Shown here: in pieces, positions 1-9,954 of the stretch
Layout of the letters: the number at the start of each line of letters is the position of its first letter
How positions within the stretch are numbered: position 1 is the first letter of the stretch
Assembly: GCF_035222275.1 (NCBI RefSeq)
Contig: NC_085882.1
Span: 3,842,706-3,906,705 of the forward strand
DNA: 64,000 nt
From: Podospora bellae-mahoneyi
Taxonomy: Eukaryota > Ascomycota > Sordariomycetes > Sordariales > Podosporaceae
Direction: 5' to 3'
Program-made: the position numbers and the translations under genes
The notes under the pieces: generated by a model
Database searches by the model: none
Told to the model about the DNA's origin: nothing
The model's input: the letters and a program-made list of their open reading frames with translations, nothing else

Positions 1-308
1 TAGTCCCAATAGTCGGCGGGGATCTTGCTGGAGGCGAGGAATGTGGTCTTGTTGCCACTGGCGACGTTTTCAAAGACAAGCGATCCGTCGGAGGCGAGGG
101 TGATGAAGTCGCCGTCGTTGTCGGTCTGGGCCCAGGTGATTCCGGTGGTGGACACAGAGAGAGCGCCCGGGCTGCCCGTGGTGACATTGTACGTGAGCAG
201 CTTGGAGCCGCCTCCGACGGGCTGGTGGGGGGGGCGAGGTGGGTCGATGGCTGAGACGGCGCCCAACAGGGCGGCGGCAGCGCCGACGAGAGCTGCGACG
301 CGCTGCAT
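1..308 (-). CDS. Secreted dipeptidyl peptidase IV (5' part, runs off window)
   Basis: Minus-strand reading from an ATG at 308 gives a signal peptide (hydrophobic Ala/Leu-rich first 20 residues ending VSA) followed by IDPPRPPHQPVGGGSKLLTY, which matches the start of fungal secreted DPP IV serine exopeptidases (S9B family) that remove X-Pro dipeptides from extracellular peptides. The next about 70 residues read as the start of the beta-propeller. About 102 codons are visible; the catalytic Ser-Asp-His domain lies outside the window. The gene is in tandem with the SQR gene upstream; only 249 bp (309-557) separate SQR's stop from this ATG. The family call rests on N-terminal similarity alone. Confidence 0.75.
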   Translation of the reverse strand, partial: MQRVAALVGAAAALLGAVSAIDPPRPPHQPVGGGSKLLTYNVTTGSPGALSVSTTGITWAQTDNDGDFITLASDGSLVFENVASGNKTTFLASSKIPADYWD

Positions 309-557
309 GGTGTTGACGTGGGAGGAGGGGAAACTGGGAGCGCCTGCCGAGAGCAAGAGACACGAAAGCGGCAGCATTTCTTGGTTTTAAGGTTCGGATC
401 GACAATCTCCTGCCCGGAAGGGAAAGCCGGGTCTAGCATCCGAGGACGGCAGGTATGTTGTTCAACGTCCCATTCAGATGACATAATCAAGGCCCGATCC
501 AGAAGGTGGTTTATAAGTGGGCGCGCCAAGCAATGGGAAGCATAATTTGTCAATTAA

Positions 558-1925
558 TTAATCTCTGAGCCAGCCCTTGGGACCACCCCAGGTGCCTTTA
601 ACCATATACTTGTAGTATACCCAAGGAAAAAAGTCCTTTTTCAAGTGATAAAATGCCCGTCTCGGCACCGCCTGGTCAATCCTCAGCGCCTTTCCAAACG
701 TCTCCTTGGGTACGCCGCCGTACTTGAACTCGGCCAGCAGCACCTTGCCGTACTCTGTCAACAGCGGGCACGATGTGTAGCCGTCATACTCCTCGTCCGC
801 CTCCTTGCCCTTCATTGACCTCAGCACATTCTTGACCAGAACCGGCGCTTGCGCCGTGATGGCTGCGGCCGTCTTGGATGTGGGCAAACTGGAAGCATCT
901 CCGGCACTCCACACATTCTTCCACTTTTTGTGCCGGAGCGTCTCTTCGTCGACATCGACAAATCCAGCCTCGTTGGCAAGAGGACTGGATTTGACAAAGG
1001 CGTGAGCGCCCATTTTGGGAGTGACATGCATCAGATCAAACTTGCGGGTGAGCTTCTGGTTCTCGCCATGGCTAAACACGGCATCGTTGCCGTTGATTTC
1101 AACCAGATCATGCGCAAACAATCCCTCTACTCCTCTCTCTTTCCGCAGCTTTTCCAGCACGGCAGAGTACTTGGGAACGCCAAACATGACGGGAAGGCCG
1201 GTCGCGAATGTGATGTGGATGGGTGATGACGAGGGGTTTGCTGGGTCGTAAAGACCGGATTTCTTCCAGTGATCAAGGGCAAGCCACATGATCTTTTGAG
1301 GAGCGCCGGCGCACTTGACAACACCCATCGGCTGGGTGAAAATGGCCTGGCCGCCCTTGAGTGCCTTGATGGTGCGATCCGCCTTGTCGCACGTGTCGTA
1401 GCCGTAGATGGAGGAGACGCCCGAATCTGGGTTGGAGAGGGCATCCTGAAGCCCCTTGATGCTGTTGAAGTCAACCTTGATTCCGGGCACCACGACGAGG
1501 TGCTCATAGTTGAGCTTGTCACCGTTGTCGAGAGTGACAGTGTTGGACTCTGGCGAGAAGGATGCCAACTCTGTGTTGTAGAATCGCAGCTTGGGATCGA
1601 TCAAACTCTTGAGTGGTTTCCTGAGCTGCTCCTTATTCTTGAGACCGCCGCCCACCAGGGTCCATCCGGGCTGGTAGTGATGCCATTCTGCCGGGTCGAC
1701 AATCGCAATGTCGTCTTGGGAGAATTTCCCCTTGCGCAGGAGCTGGTGGCTGATGGTCAGACCAGCTGAACCACCGCCGACAACGACGACCTTGTGATTT
1801 CTGGTGGTGGAGGTGACATTGGCGACACTCGCAAAAGTGCGCACGGCAGCCGGGGCCAGTTGCGTGATGACTGAGCGGCGGGCAGCACAGGCTGCTGTGG
1901 TGACTAATAGTTGACTGCTGGACAT
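558..1925 (-). CDS. hmt2: Mitochondrial sulfide:quinone oxidoreductase (SQR/Hmt2)
   Basis: A single-exon 455-residue flavoprotein. Residues 1-42 form an Arg/Ser/Ala-rich mitochondrial presequence. A Rossmann FAD-binding motif follows (VVVVGGGSAG, about 46-55). Two cysteines in conserved settings, C205 (VVKCAGAP) and C386 (YTSCPLL), correspond to the redox-active pair of type II SQRs, and a second dinucleotide motif is near 340 (WSAGDAS). Length is normal for the family. The enzyme oxidises H2S on the inner mitochondrial membrane, passes electrons to ubiquinone and makes persulfide. It is divergent from the persulfide dioxygenase gene at 2752, the next enzyme of the same pathway, which strengthens the call. 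The ATG at 1925 directly precedes the presequence. Confidence 0.93.
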   Translation of the reverse strand: MSSSQLLVTTAACAARRSVITQLAPAAVRTFASVANVTSTTRNHKVVVVGGGSAGLTISHQLLRKGKFSQDDIAIVDPAEWHHYQPGWTLVGGGLKNKEQLRKPLKSLIDPKLRFYNTELASFSPESNTVTLDNGDKLNYEHLVVVPGIKVDFNSIKGLQDALSNPDSGVSSIYGYDTCDKADRTIKALKGGQAIFTQPMGVVKCAGAPQKIMWLALDHWKKSGLYDPANPSSSPIHITFATGLPVMFGVPKYSAVLEKLRKERGVEGLFAHDLVEINGNDAVFSHGENQKLTRKFDLMHVTPKMGAHAFVKSSPLANEAGFVDVDEETLRHKKWKNVWSAGDASSLPTSKTAAAITAQAPVLVKNVLRSMKGKEADEEYDGYTSCPLLTEYGKVLLAEFKYGGVPKETFGKALRIDQAVPRRAFYHLKKDFFPWVYYKYMVKGTWGGPKGWLRD

Positions 1926-2751
1926 GTTGGGATGGTGATGACGAGAGGTCTGTCAAACGGAGGTCTGAGATCTCAGATCCAGGAACAGGAGAGGTGTGTG
2001 CTGAATGAGATGGAGGACAAAGAGCTGAAATGGTGTGCTCGAGCGTGAGCGAATTACCCAAGGGAGACGGCCAAATGTGGGGCAAGTCGCCGAGTCCCGG
2101 AGCTGTGAAACTTTTCTTGTCGCCGGTCGAGTTGACTGCACTTGTGATGACTCGGCCACCGGGTGAGCAAGTTTCTCTTCCTCCCATGATACTCGGTCGG
2201 CGAAAACAGCCATTCCACACATCCGATGAAGTTTTTCTCCCGGGCCGAGCGACCCGGTTAGTCACAGCGTTGCAATAATCGCCGTCTCTACGGCTGTCGG
2301 TGGCAGTCGGCGGCGTCGGAACTCGGCGGATGATGGGCATCGTGGTGCTGAAAAACGGTTTCTAAGGAGAAAAAGCTGAATATGGCGAGATCAATCAGTA
2401 AGTAAAGTGGCTTCTCTTTTGTTCCTCATATCAACAAGCTGGCGTCGACGACGATGATTTCCTGATGTCGCCGTTGACGATGGCCGATAGACAGCGAGGC
2501 CGGCAGCACGGACCACCAGTTGCCGGGCCGCTGTAAGTCACCCGGAGGTGGTGTGCCACGATGGACTGACGGCGATATCACGGGCCAGGGTTCCCAGCTT
2601 AGCCCCCATGCTTCTTGCCTCCCGGTAATGCCCAGTAGGCCGGCGTCTGCAACATCCCTGCAACACTTGTCATACACAAAGCTTAAACAGACCGACTCCC
2701 ATCCCAACTGATCAGCGTGTTGTCTTTGCCCTCACGCTCACCAAGACCACC
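1926..2751. promoter_or_regulatory. Shared intergenic region between divergent SQR and persulfide dioxygenase genes
   Basis: These 826 bp lie between two outward-facing start codons, so the region must hold both promoters. No ORF here looks like a gene. A perfect 14-bp palindrome sits at 1964-1977 close to the SQR start. That the promoter is truly bidirectional or co-regulated is inference from the arrangement and the shared pathway. Confidence 0.6.
1964..1977. promoter_or_regulatory. 14-bp perfect palindrome upstream of SQR
   Basis: TCTGAGATCTCAGA is its own reverse complement and lies 39-52 bp upstream of the SQR ATG. A dimeric transcription factor site or a 5'-UTR hairpin are both possible. 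No known factor is matched. Confidence 0.35.
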
Positions 2752-3950
2752 ATGAACACCCTTCAGGTACAGCAATGCGTTGAAAACGCCATCAGATGCC
2801 AGGCGACCACCCGCCTGCTCCTCACCCCCCTGGTCATTTCTTCGCTTCGACTTCCACGCACCCAATTTTTCTACCACTCTCAACATCGGTCTTTCCACCG
2901 AGCGGCGGCAGGGAGACCCTGTTGTCGACAATCTGAAAATCCACCTCGACTGTCTCAATGTCTACTACGCAAGACCTACTCTTCAGCTACTTCCCCTGCT
3001 CCGTCAGAACCTACCATTCATCCAGTCTTTGAACAGAGAACTGGCACTTTTCAATATCTAGTCGTCGATTCAGTAACCAAAGACGCAGTCATTATCGACC
3101 CTGTTTTGGACTACGACAAGTGCAGCACCACCATTACCACCACCGCGGCTGACGGCCTCCTGTCTTTGGTCCGTGAAAAGGGATACAGGATCGTGCGCAT
3201 TCTAGAGACCCACGCCCATGCCGATCACTTGACTGCTTCCTTTTATCTCCAACGGCAGCTGGTCAAGCAGCAGGACCTGAAACCCCCCGTGAGCATCGGC
3301 AAGCGGATTGGACAGGTACAAACCTTGTTTGGGCAGAGATATGGGATCGACGCCAAAGAGTATGAAGGTGTTTTCGACAAACTGTTCGAGGACGATGAAG
3401 AGTTTTCTATTGGAACGTTAAAGGCAAAGGCCCTGCATCTTCCCGGCCACACCCCAGATCATTTGGGATACAAGATCGGAGGTTTGTTTCCTTTTCCTTT
3501 CCACGTAAAGAACCCTACTAACTTGGATGCCCAGACAATATCTTTTGCGGAGACTCCATCTTCCATACTGACATTGGCACGGCAAGGTGTGATTTTCCCG
3601 GCGGATCGGCCCACGCCTTGTATCAGTCAGCCCGCAAGATCCTGTCTCTGCCTGATAATGTCAAGATCTGGACCGGGCACGACTATCCACCCGATGGTTT
3701 GAGAGAGCCTGTGCCATTTGTCACCGTTGGCGAGCACCGCCAGAAGAACAAGCACCTGAGAGATGGCGTTACTGAAGAGGAATTTGTCAAGATGAGAAAG
3801 GAAAGAGACGAGCATCTGGCTGCCCCAAGACTGCTGCATGAGAGTCTACAGGTGAATGTGAGAGCTGGAAGATTGCCAAGTCAAAACGACTCCGGCATGA
3901 GGTTATTAAAGGTGCCTGTCAAAGTCAAGGGAGCAGGAGTATGGCAGTAG
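2752..3950 (+). CDS. ETHE1: Mitochondrial persulfide dioxygenase, ETHE1-type metallo-beta-lactamase fold
   Basis: Two exons, 2752-3481 and 3535-3950, give 381 residues. The 53-bp intron has donor GTTTGT, branch CTAAC and acceptor CCCAG, and splicing restores GGDNIFCGDS across the junction. Residues 1-80 look like a mitochondrial presequence. The metal motif THAHADHLTA (H154, H156, D158, H159) and LPGHTPDH belong to the glyoxalase II/ETHE1 group, and GTARCDFPGG is typical of the ETHE1 branch rather than hydroxyacylglutathione hydrolase. ETHE1 oxidises glutathione persulfide, the product of SQR plus a sulfur acceptor, to sulfite with a mononuclear iron. The divergent SQR neighbour supports this role. 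The presequence is longer than usual, so the true start could be a later Met. Confidence 0.88.
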
Positions 3951-4430
3951 GTGGGTGGGAATTGCAAAAGCATGACCAGGCCGACGAATTGTGTAACTCG
4001 TACTGCTACGGTCCTTTCGCAGTCGTGATTGTCGCTATCGGCAAGACTTCACCGTGGAGGCAGGAGAAGGTGGCGGCGTACGTGACTGCGCCAGTGAGGT
4101 TTTTGGCTCTTCTCCATGCTTGTCCATGTCTGTCTCTATCGAGAAGCTTTGTTTTCTGTTCCCGGGCATGGATCATTCAGAAGATGGCATGCTGTCCCAG
4201 TCACTGGTTGAAGATGGAGGGAATATACGATTCGTAGCTTGGCTAATGGACAAATCTTTTATGGGTAATATGCTATCTAAACGTGGTATAAAACTACCTG
4301 CAATGATGCATATTGAGTGCGCTGCGTCCTTGTGACTTTTCATAAGCCGCTGATTGGAATGTTGACATGAGGGCAGGTACCATCCACCTCAAGCCTACGC
4401 TGAATTCTAAATCCCTGGAGACGTAGAGAT
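3951..4430. other. Intergenic, no gene seen
   Basis: These 480 bp lie between the convergent ends of the persulfide dioxygenase gene and the RNase H-fold locus. They should contain both 3' ends. No coding signal or repeat was recognised. Confidence 0.5.
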
Positions 4431-5313
4431 CTAAATCAGGTCCTGAAAACTATCAGTCGCCGGTTGCTCGGTAGCCTTCATTGCAGCATCATGAGCATCC
4501 ACGTTCCACTCTTTCGGGATCTTCCAAAATTGAACAGCCATGTTCCTCTCCTTGGCTTTCTCAATCTCACTCAACAATGCCTCCCATAAATCCCTGCTCG
4601 CAACGTCCTCCCCCTTGCTCGTTTTCCATTGCTTTTCGATCCAAGTTTCGGCCCATGTGGTAGAGCCCTCAACCACATACTTGGAATTGATAACGATGAC
4701 AAGTGTGCGGAAACCTTCTTCGTTGGGTCCGAATTCAAAACGCAGGGTGGCAAGGGCAGCGCGAAGCTCCGCCCGGTTGCTGGTCTGGGAGCCATCGTCG
4801 CCAAAAGGCCCCTTCCTTTCCAGGCGAGCAGAGACGATTTTTGGGTAATCGGGCGCGCGGGCATGTATAAGGGCCCAGCCTGCCTTTGGGTCCGGTATGC
4901 GACGGTCGGGACATGTGCCAGCGATGAAGATCAGGGCGGTGAAGGCATCAGTCCGGTGAACGTATCTGCGAGATTGCATTTTAGCCAACATAATATCACC
5001 CTGTTCAGGGGGGAACTTACTTGAGGAGACCATTTTTCGGCCGAAAACCCTTAAATAAGTCTGTAGGGGTTGCTGAAGCAGACGGGTGGGTAAACTCGGT
5101 AGGGAAGACAAGACCGGCGCCTTTTCTCCACTCCAATTCACTGAGTCTGGTAGCTGGATCCAATGTTCTGGGTTGTTGTTGTTAATGTTTGTCTCTGGGA
5201 AATGCTGCGGATTCTTGGAAAAGAGGAATGTCAGGTCTTGCGGGTTGTTCAAGTGGAAATGGGTTTCCGAACAATAACCAGAGATACGGAAGCTGGGGGC
5301 AGACCTGTGGCAT
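4431..5313 (-). pseudogene. RNase H-fold gene, probably decayed
   Basis: The best model is exon 5313-5021, a 55-bp intron (5020-4966, donor GTAAGT, acceptor CGCAG), then exon 4965-4431. Exon 1 reads LWLLFGNPFP..RPDIPLF and, further on, LVFPTEF; exon 2 reads VHRTDAFTALIF, KAGWALI, SNRAELRAAL, KYVVEGSTTWAETWI and EWNVDAHDAA, the plan of fungal RNase H1-like proteins. Two things are wrong. An in-frame TAA lies at 5184-5182, and no GT donor exists close enough upstream to splice it out without losing conserved sequence. The first catalytic Asp (usually DGA/DGS) is Ala in IFIAGTC and the Asp of DSxY is Asn in INSKYV, although the catalytic Glu of AEL remains. A 273-codon unspliced ORF from 5252 also exists but loses the conserved N-terminal frame. 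A pseudogene is the likeliest reading; an expressed pseudoenzyme is the alternative. Confidence 0.6.
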
Positions 5314-5382
5314 GCCTACCATACGCTCAACATTGAGTGCCAGGTGTGACTGCGGTCTGATGATATTTTGTCGTAAGTAAGG

Positions 5383-6528
5383 TCAGAAGAGGCATTCGTA
5401 TCTAGCACACCAGACAGGGTCCAGTCCCACCTCTCTGGACAGATTCTCATTCAGCCATGGGTGGGTCTTTCGTTGCAAATCTTTAAGGATTACCTGCTCG
5501 GTTCTGAATGTCAAAGTATTATCGATTCGGGGCTTCAGCAAGGTGCCAGGGCTACCACGCGCTTTGGGCAAGCGGGAATCTACAAAGGTGTTTTCATGCT
5601 TTAACGTCTGACTGCGATTCGTTGAGAGTTCTGGACTATACTTTCCCGTGTCTCTTCTACTGGTACTGTCCTGGAAATCTGGTCCCTCAACAATTATTGC
5701 ACACTGAGATTCACATTCTTTTTCCATACGAGGAACAAAATCCTTGATTTTTCTACTTCTCATCTCGTAGCTGATTTTGTACCTCTCCAGCATCCCAGCT
5801 TCCACCGTTATGCCAGTATACTGCCCAGCCCAACGTCGACTCCGATCCACCTGCATGCCCTGTTTCGCGTCCATTTCACCGCCAGCTGAGATGCCAGGGA
5901 AACAAATGCTATCCAACCAGAACGTCGACGTCCCTGTATCCAATGACGGGCTGGCAGCCTGCATGTTTGCAGTTGAAAGTGCAGGTTTGAGTTGGAATCC
6001 TGGTGACAACAGGAAGGAATCAGCCACAGAAGAGGCATAGGCTGCCGAAGGGATTGACGGAAATGCAGCTGTATTGGAACAGGCGTGGCGTTGATTGCGG
6101 TGGCTTGGTTGTTGCTGGAAAGTTGAGCCTTGTTTCAACCTTTGTTCAAAGTCATCCAGCACATCTTGAAAACAATTGAAAATGGCGATGAAATAGGTAT
6201 GTTTGGATCACACGGGCTTGACACCTGAAGAGCCTCATTGATTTTATTCTGAATAAACCTTTGCTGAGAAAACAGCGTGCGTTACCCCGACACACGTTCA
6301 GCAAATTCGGATGCTTTGTCGTAATGAATACAGGACGGCCGCTGGTGTCCTGGTAAGAAGACATCCCAGATGTGATACCACCCCCTTGTTGCATCAAGAC
6401 GGCCTTGTCCTTTCTCCTTGAGGACTGCCCATTGTTGTGGTGTGACTGCTAAAAGATCAACATCTAGGGTCAGCTGACAGTTGGCGTGGCATACATGGTC
6501 AGGACTCGGAACAGTTTTGCAACCCAGG
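5383..6528 (-). CDS. 5'-incomplete zinc-finger-associated domain protein (WxxIWDVxxPG region), possibly a relic
   Basis: Reading down from a candidate acceptor (CTTCAG, exon from 6528), one frame stays open to 6296 and contains VTPQQWAVLKEKGQ and WYHIWDVFLPGHQRPSC. A 131-bp intron (6295-6165, donor GTGTGT, acceptor TTCAAG) joins it in frame to a 259-codon Ser/Thr-rich tail ending at 5383, with AE-HVLDDFEQRL at the junction. The W-x-x-I-W-D-V-x-x-P segment is common after C2H2-type fingers in filamentous fungal proteins; a clear relative in this window is WFEIWDVLFPEVARP in the gene at 25524-27690. I could not find the finger region or a start codon upstream, so the gene may be 5'-truncated. 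Function unknown. Confidence 0.42.
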
Positions 6529-6828
6529 CTGAAGTGGGCGCGTTAAAGGTGAGTTTGAACATCAGACACATTTCGAAGCTTTTTGTCTCAGCAGGCTTTG
6601 TGGGTGACGTGGCCAAAGTTTCACGGGCCTAGCCTAACAGACAGCCCGCTCGTGGAAACCAATACAGTTTGATGATCAAACCGGGCTGACCGAAACGTGC
6701 CTCACCACCAGGCCAAATCTGGAATCTCATAAACAAGGACGTAGAACAGTTGCTTCCCAAGTAAACAAGCCTCAACGTTTATCCAGACACGGAAGGCTGC
6801 GGTATTACTCTCCCACGATATCCAACAT
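6529..6828. other. Intergenic, no gene seen
   Basis: 300 bp upstream of the zinc-finger-associated locus and downstream of the Mgs1 gene. No finger-coding exon could be read here in any frame. Confidence 0.4.
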
Positions 6829-8541
6829 TCACCCCTCCATCTCGACATCCGGATCCACCTCTGTCCCCAAATCTCTATCCTCCAGAAACCTCCTCCCCCT
6901 CAATTCCTCAGGCAGATACTCTTGCCTCACCTTTCCATCTTTGTAATTAGGAGGATACTTGTACTGGGCACCATACCCCAAATCCTTCATCAGCCTGGTG
7001 GGTGCGTTTCTCAAGTGCAGCGGAACCGGAAGACTGGCCACACCGGGCTCCCTGAGAGCCGAAAATGCATTGTTCAGGGCCCTATACGCTCGCGTGCTCT
7101 TGGGGGCCAAGCACAGCGCCACGGTGCAGTGTGCCAGAGGAATCCTGGCCTCGGGCATACCAATCTGTTGCGTGGCCGTGTAAGTCGCCGTGGCCAATGG
7201 CAGGAGTGAGTTGTCTGCCAGGCCGACATCTTCCGATGCAATCACCACCATTCTTCGCGCAATAAACAATGGATCCTCTCCCGATTGCAGCATCCTCGCC
7301 AAATAATACAATGCCGCATCGGAATCTGACCCTCGGACAGCCTTGTGAAAAGCAGAAATGGTATCGTAGTGCTGATCACCCGCCCGATCGTACACCAACG
7401 TCTTGGTCAGCGCAGCCTTGATGTCCTCTTTTGTCAATGGAGCCTCCCCTCCCCCTTGCGGTCTCGTCGTCAGAGAGAGGGCCAGTTCCAACAAATTCAG
7501 CGCGGTCCTGGCATCTCCATCCGCAAAGGCCGACAGGTACGTCAACAGCTCCTCATCAATTAGGGGGCTGAGCTCTATCCCCTCCTCCACAATCTCGGCC
7601 TGTATTGCCCTGACCAATATCCTCTGCAGATCCTCCCTCGTAAGCGATGCCAGTGTAAATGTCCTGCACCGACTCAACAACGCCGCCTGGACCTTGAAAC
7701 TCGGGTTTTCCGTTGTGGCCCCGATCAATGTGATAGTCCCCGCTTCCACCGGCTTCAAAAACACATCCTGCTGAGACTTGCTGAACCTGTGAATCTCGTC
7801 GCAAAATATGATGGTTTTTCTCCCCGTCAAGTTAAGCTCGTTGGCTGCTTCGGCAAAGAACTTTTTGACCTCGGCGACGCCGGTGCTGGTGGCATTGAGC
7901 TCAATAAACCTGCTGCCCACTCGCCGGGCGATGCACCTTGCTATCGTCGTCTTGCCTGTCCCCGAACCTCCCCATAATATCATGGATGGCACTCTGTCTG
8001 TTTCGATCAGAGACCTCAGCACCCCGTTGGGCCCAACCAAGTCTTGCCCAAACACATCGTCGAGGGAGTCGGGCCGCATTCGCTCGGCCAAGGGGGCGGC
8101 TCGATGGGTCTTGGATCGCTTCGAGAGAGGGGCAGCACCGGGATCTCGCTCAGCCGTGCCGTTTGTCGAGAGTGTGCTCGTCTCGGCCCCTACCGGTCTG
8201 TTGTCCGCAGTTGGTGAGCTATTAGCTTCATCCCAGGTCCTCTTTTGTCCGCCCTTGTTGCCATTGTTGGTTGTTATCCCAAAACCGTTGACGGGCCGTG
8301 GTGTCGAGGCGGCTGATCCATTGGTGATGGCCTGCCGTTTCGCAGCTGGGGTTGCAAAAAAGTCGGCGGCGGTTCGCTTCTTTTGCTGGGTTGATGGCAG
8401 CTGGGATTGAGTGTGGCTTGGTGGAGAAGATGGCCGGTCGGTGGCTTGGTCGTCGAGAAGGAAGGTCTGGCAGCCCGAGTCGATGTGGCTATTGATTTCG
8501 AGCGTCTTGACGCCCCGCTGGCAAATGGGGCAAACGACCAT
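6829..8541 (-). CDS. MGS1: Mgs1/WRNIP1 AAA+ ATPase with UBZ finger
   Basis: A single exon of 570 residues. I start at the ATG at 8541 because it opens directly with a UBZ4-type ubiquitin-binding finger (CPIC..., C4, C7, H19, C24); the ORF extends to 8670 but that extension has no recognisable sequence. After a disordered linker of about 120 residues come Walker A (GGSGTGKTT, about 191-199), Walker B (IIFCDEIHRF), sensor 1 (GATTENPSF) and the C-terminal MgsA tetramerisation region. Mgs1/WRNIP1 acts at stalled replication forks with ubiquitinated PCNA and DNA polymerase delta. The stretch RTAADFF (about 56-62) is PIP-box-like but lacks the Gln; PCNA binding through it is inference. Confidence 0.93.
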   Translation of the reverse strand: MVVCPICQRGVKTLEINSHIDSGCQTFLLDDQATDRPSSPPSHTQSQLPSTQQKKRTAADFFATPAAKRQAITNGSAASTPRPVNGFGITTNNGNKGGQKRTWDEANSSPTADNRPVGAETSTLSTNGTAERDPGAAPLSKRSKTHRAAPLAERMRPDSLDDVFGQDLVGPNGVLRSLIETDRVPSMILWGGSGTGKTTIARCIARRVGSRFIELNATSTGVAEVKKFFAEAANELNLTGRKTIIFCDEIHRFSKSQQDVFLKPVEAGTITLIGATTENPSFKVQAALLSRCRTFTLASLTREDLQRILVRAIQAEIVEEGIELSPLIDEELLTYLSAFADGDARTALNLLELALSLTTRPQGGGEAPLTKEDIKAALTKTLVYDRAGDQHYDTISAFHKAVRGSDSDAALYYLARMLQSGEDPLFIARRMVVIASEDVGLADNSLLPLATATYTATQQIGMPEARIPLAHCTVALCLAPKSTRAYRALNNAFSALREPGVASLPVPLHLRNAPTRLMKDLGYGAQYKYPPNYKDGKVRQEYLPEELRGRRFLEDRDLGTEVDPDVEMEG

Positions 8542-9199
8542 CCTGTCGTTCTCGAGAGGCAGAATGCAGTGACTACCTTGGTAGAAAAGAGTGGCGAAAA
8601 TAATCACTATACGATTGTGACAAGTTGAGTCTTGCGCTGTACTGCGATCGAGGGTGAGGCAAACCACCAAAAGAGGACGTACAGAATGGCGATGGCGGCG
8701 CGTCTTGGGGCAAGAAGGTTTAATGAATCTGGGAGACGCGATCTGGGGGCTCAGTGCGGGACGGTCCAGAGAGGCCCCTGCAAAACGTGTTTCTGGAGGT
8801 TCCGCCGCTTTGGTTCGGCGGTGTGGGGCAGATTACCCGTTTTATGCCGCGGCCGATGATGATATCTTTTTCAAAAGAAACATCCGCGCAATTGATGAAC
8901 GATGGTAGACAAAGAAATTAATGCAGATGATGCTCTACAAGAAGTATGCACAAAAGAAACCACTCAGGGCGTGCCTTGTCATTATGCTGTATTCCAGATG
9001 CCAATAGTCTTGAAAGACTGTTCATATTCCAGTTCGAATTTTAAACAGAGTCCCAGGAAACACCAAACGCCTAGCCAAACGCCCAATCTGATGCAACGGT
9101 TTGTACATGTCTGCCATGACTCCCGGGGTCTAATGGTGTATGTAAAAGCAAATCGGAGATCCACCCCAGGTAACCTTCCATGTCGCTTGACCACCAGCA
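8542..9199. other. Intergenic: Mgs1 promoter and ISA1 3' region
   Basis: 658 bp between two genes transcribed in the same (minus) direction. Several overlapping short ORFs occur on the plus strand but none resembles a protein. Confidence 0.45.
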
Positions 9200-9954
9200 T
9201 TATACCATAAACGACTCGCCACATCCACACTGCTCCTCTGCTTGCTGTTAGCATGTGCGCTCAGGTCGACTAAAAGCGCAGGCAAAAAAGACTCACTGAT
9301 GTTGGGGTTCCGGAAAACAAAACGTTGGCTAAGCTTGTCCTCTATCCAGTCCATCTCGCTCCCGATAATGCTGAAGAGTGCTTTGCTGTCAATCAACACC
9401 TTGACTCCGTCTTGCTCAACCGTCTCGTCGAAAGCCCCAGGCTTCTCCACGAACTCGAGATGATACGCCAATCCAGAGCACCCCCTGTTGCGCACACCGA
9501 CCTTGATGAGCTTCGGGTCCGGCTGGTCGAGAAGCGCGCGTAGGTGGTCTACGGCGGCGGGAGTGAGCTTCATTGCCGCCTTTCGGGGAGTGCGCAACTT
9601 GGACCGCAGCCTTGGCGATGGCGCTGATAGCTGTGTACTTGACTTGGACTGCTGGGCTTCTTTCTCGGGGAGCGACGAGGCTGGGTCTAGAGGCGCCTGC
9701 GGCTCTTTCGGCGGCCGGGTCTCGTGTACTCTCGGCAACGCGGGGGACTGAACATTGTGTGTGATGGAGGTATCAGGAGCCGTGGCATTGCGTGGCGCTG
9801 GGGGTGGGTGAGAAGGTAACGAGTAGGACTGAAAAGCAGCGGCGAGCTGGGCCGGCGTCGACGAGAACTGACGTTGTTGGTTGCTGCTTCGAAAGAAGCT
9901 GCGGCGGCAAGCTAGACACGCCGCTCTCCTGGCTAGTAAACTAGACGCGTTCAT
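9200..9954 (-). CDS. ISA1: Mitochondrial iron-sulfur assembly protein Isa1 (HesB/IscA family)
   Basis: Exon 9954-9297, a 59-bp intron (9296-9238, donor GTGAGT, branch CTAAC, acceptor AGCAG) and a 38-bp exon 9237-9200 give 231 residues. The last exon is essential: it supplies KEQCGCGESFMV with the C-G-C iron/cluster ligands (C223, C225), which join C159 in VRNRGCSGLAY. Without splicing the frame runs on into unrelated sequence to 9130. The start at 9954 was chosen because it opens a clear mitochondrial presequence (ARRAACLACRRSFFR, then RQFSS); an in-frame ATG at 10104 would add 50 unconvincing residues. Isa1 works with Isa2 and Iba57 in making mitochondrial 4Fe-4S clusters. A Pro/Ser-rich linker (about 40-120) precedes the domain. 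Confidence 0.92.
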
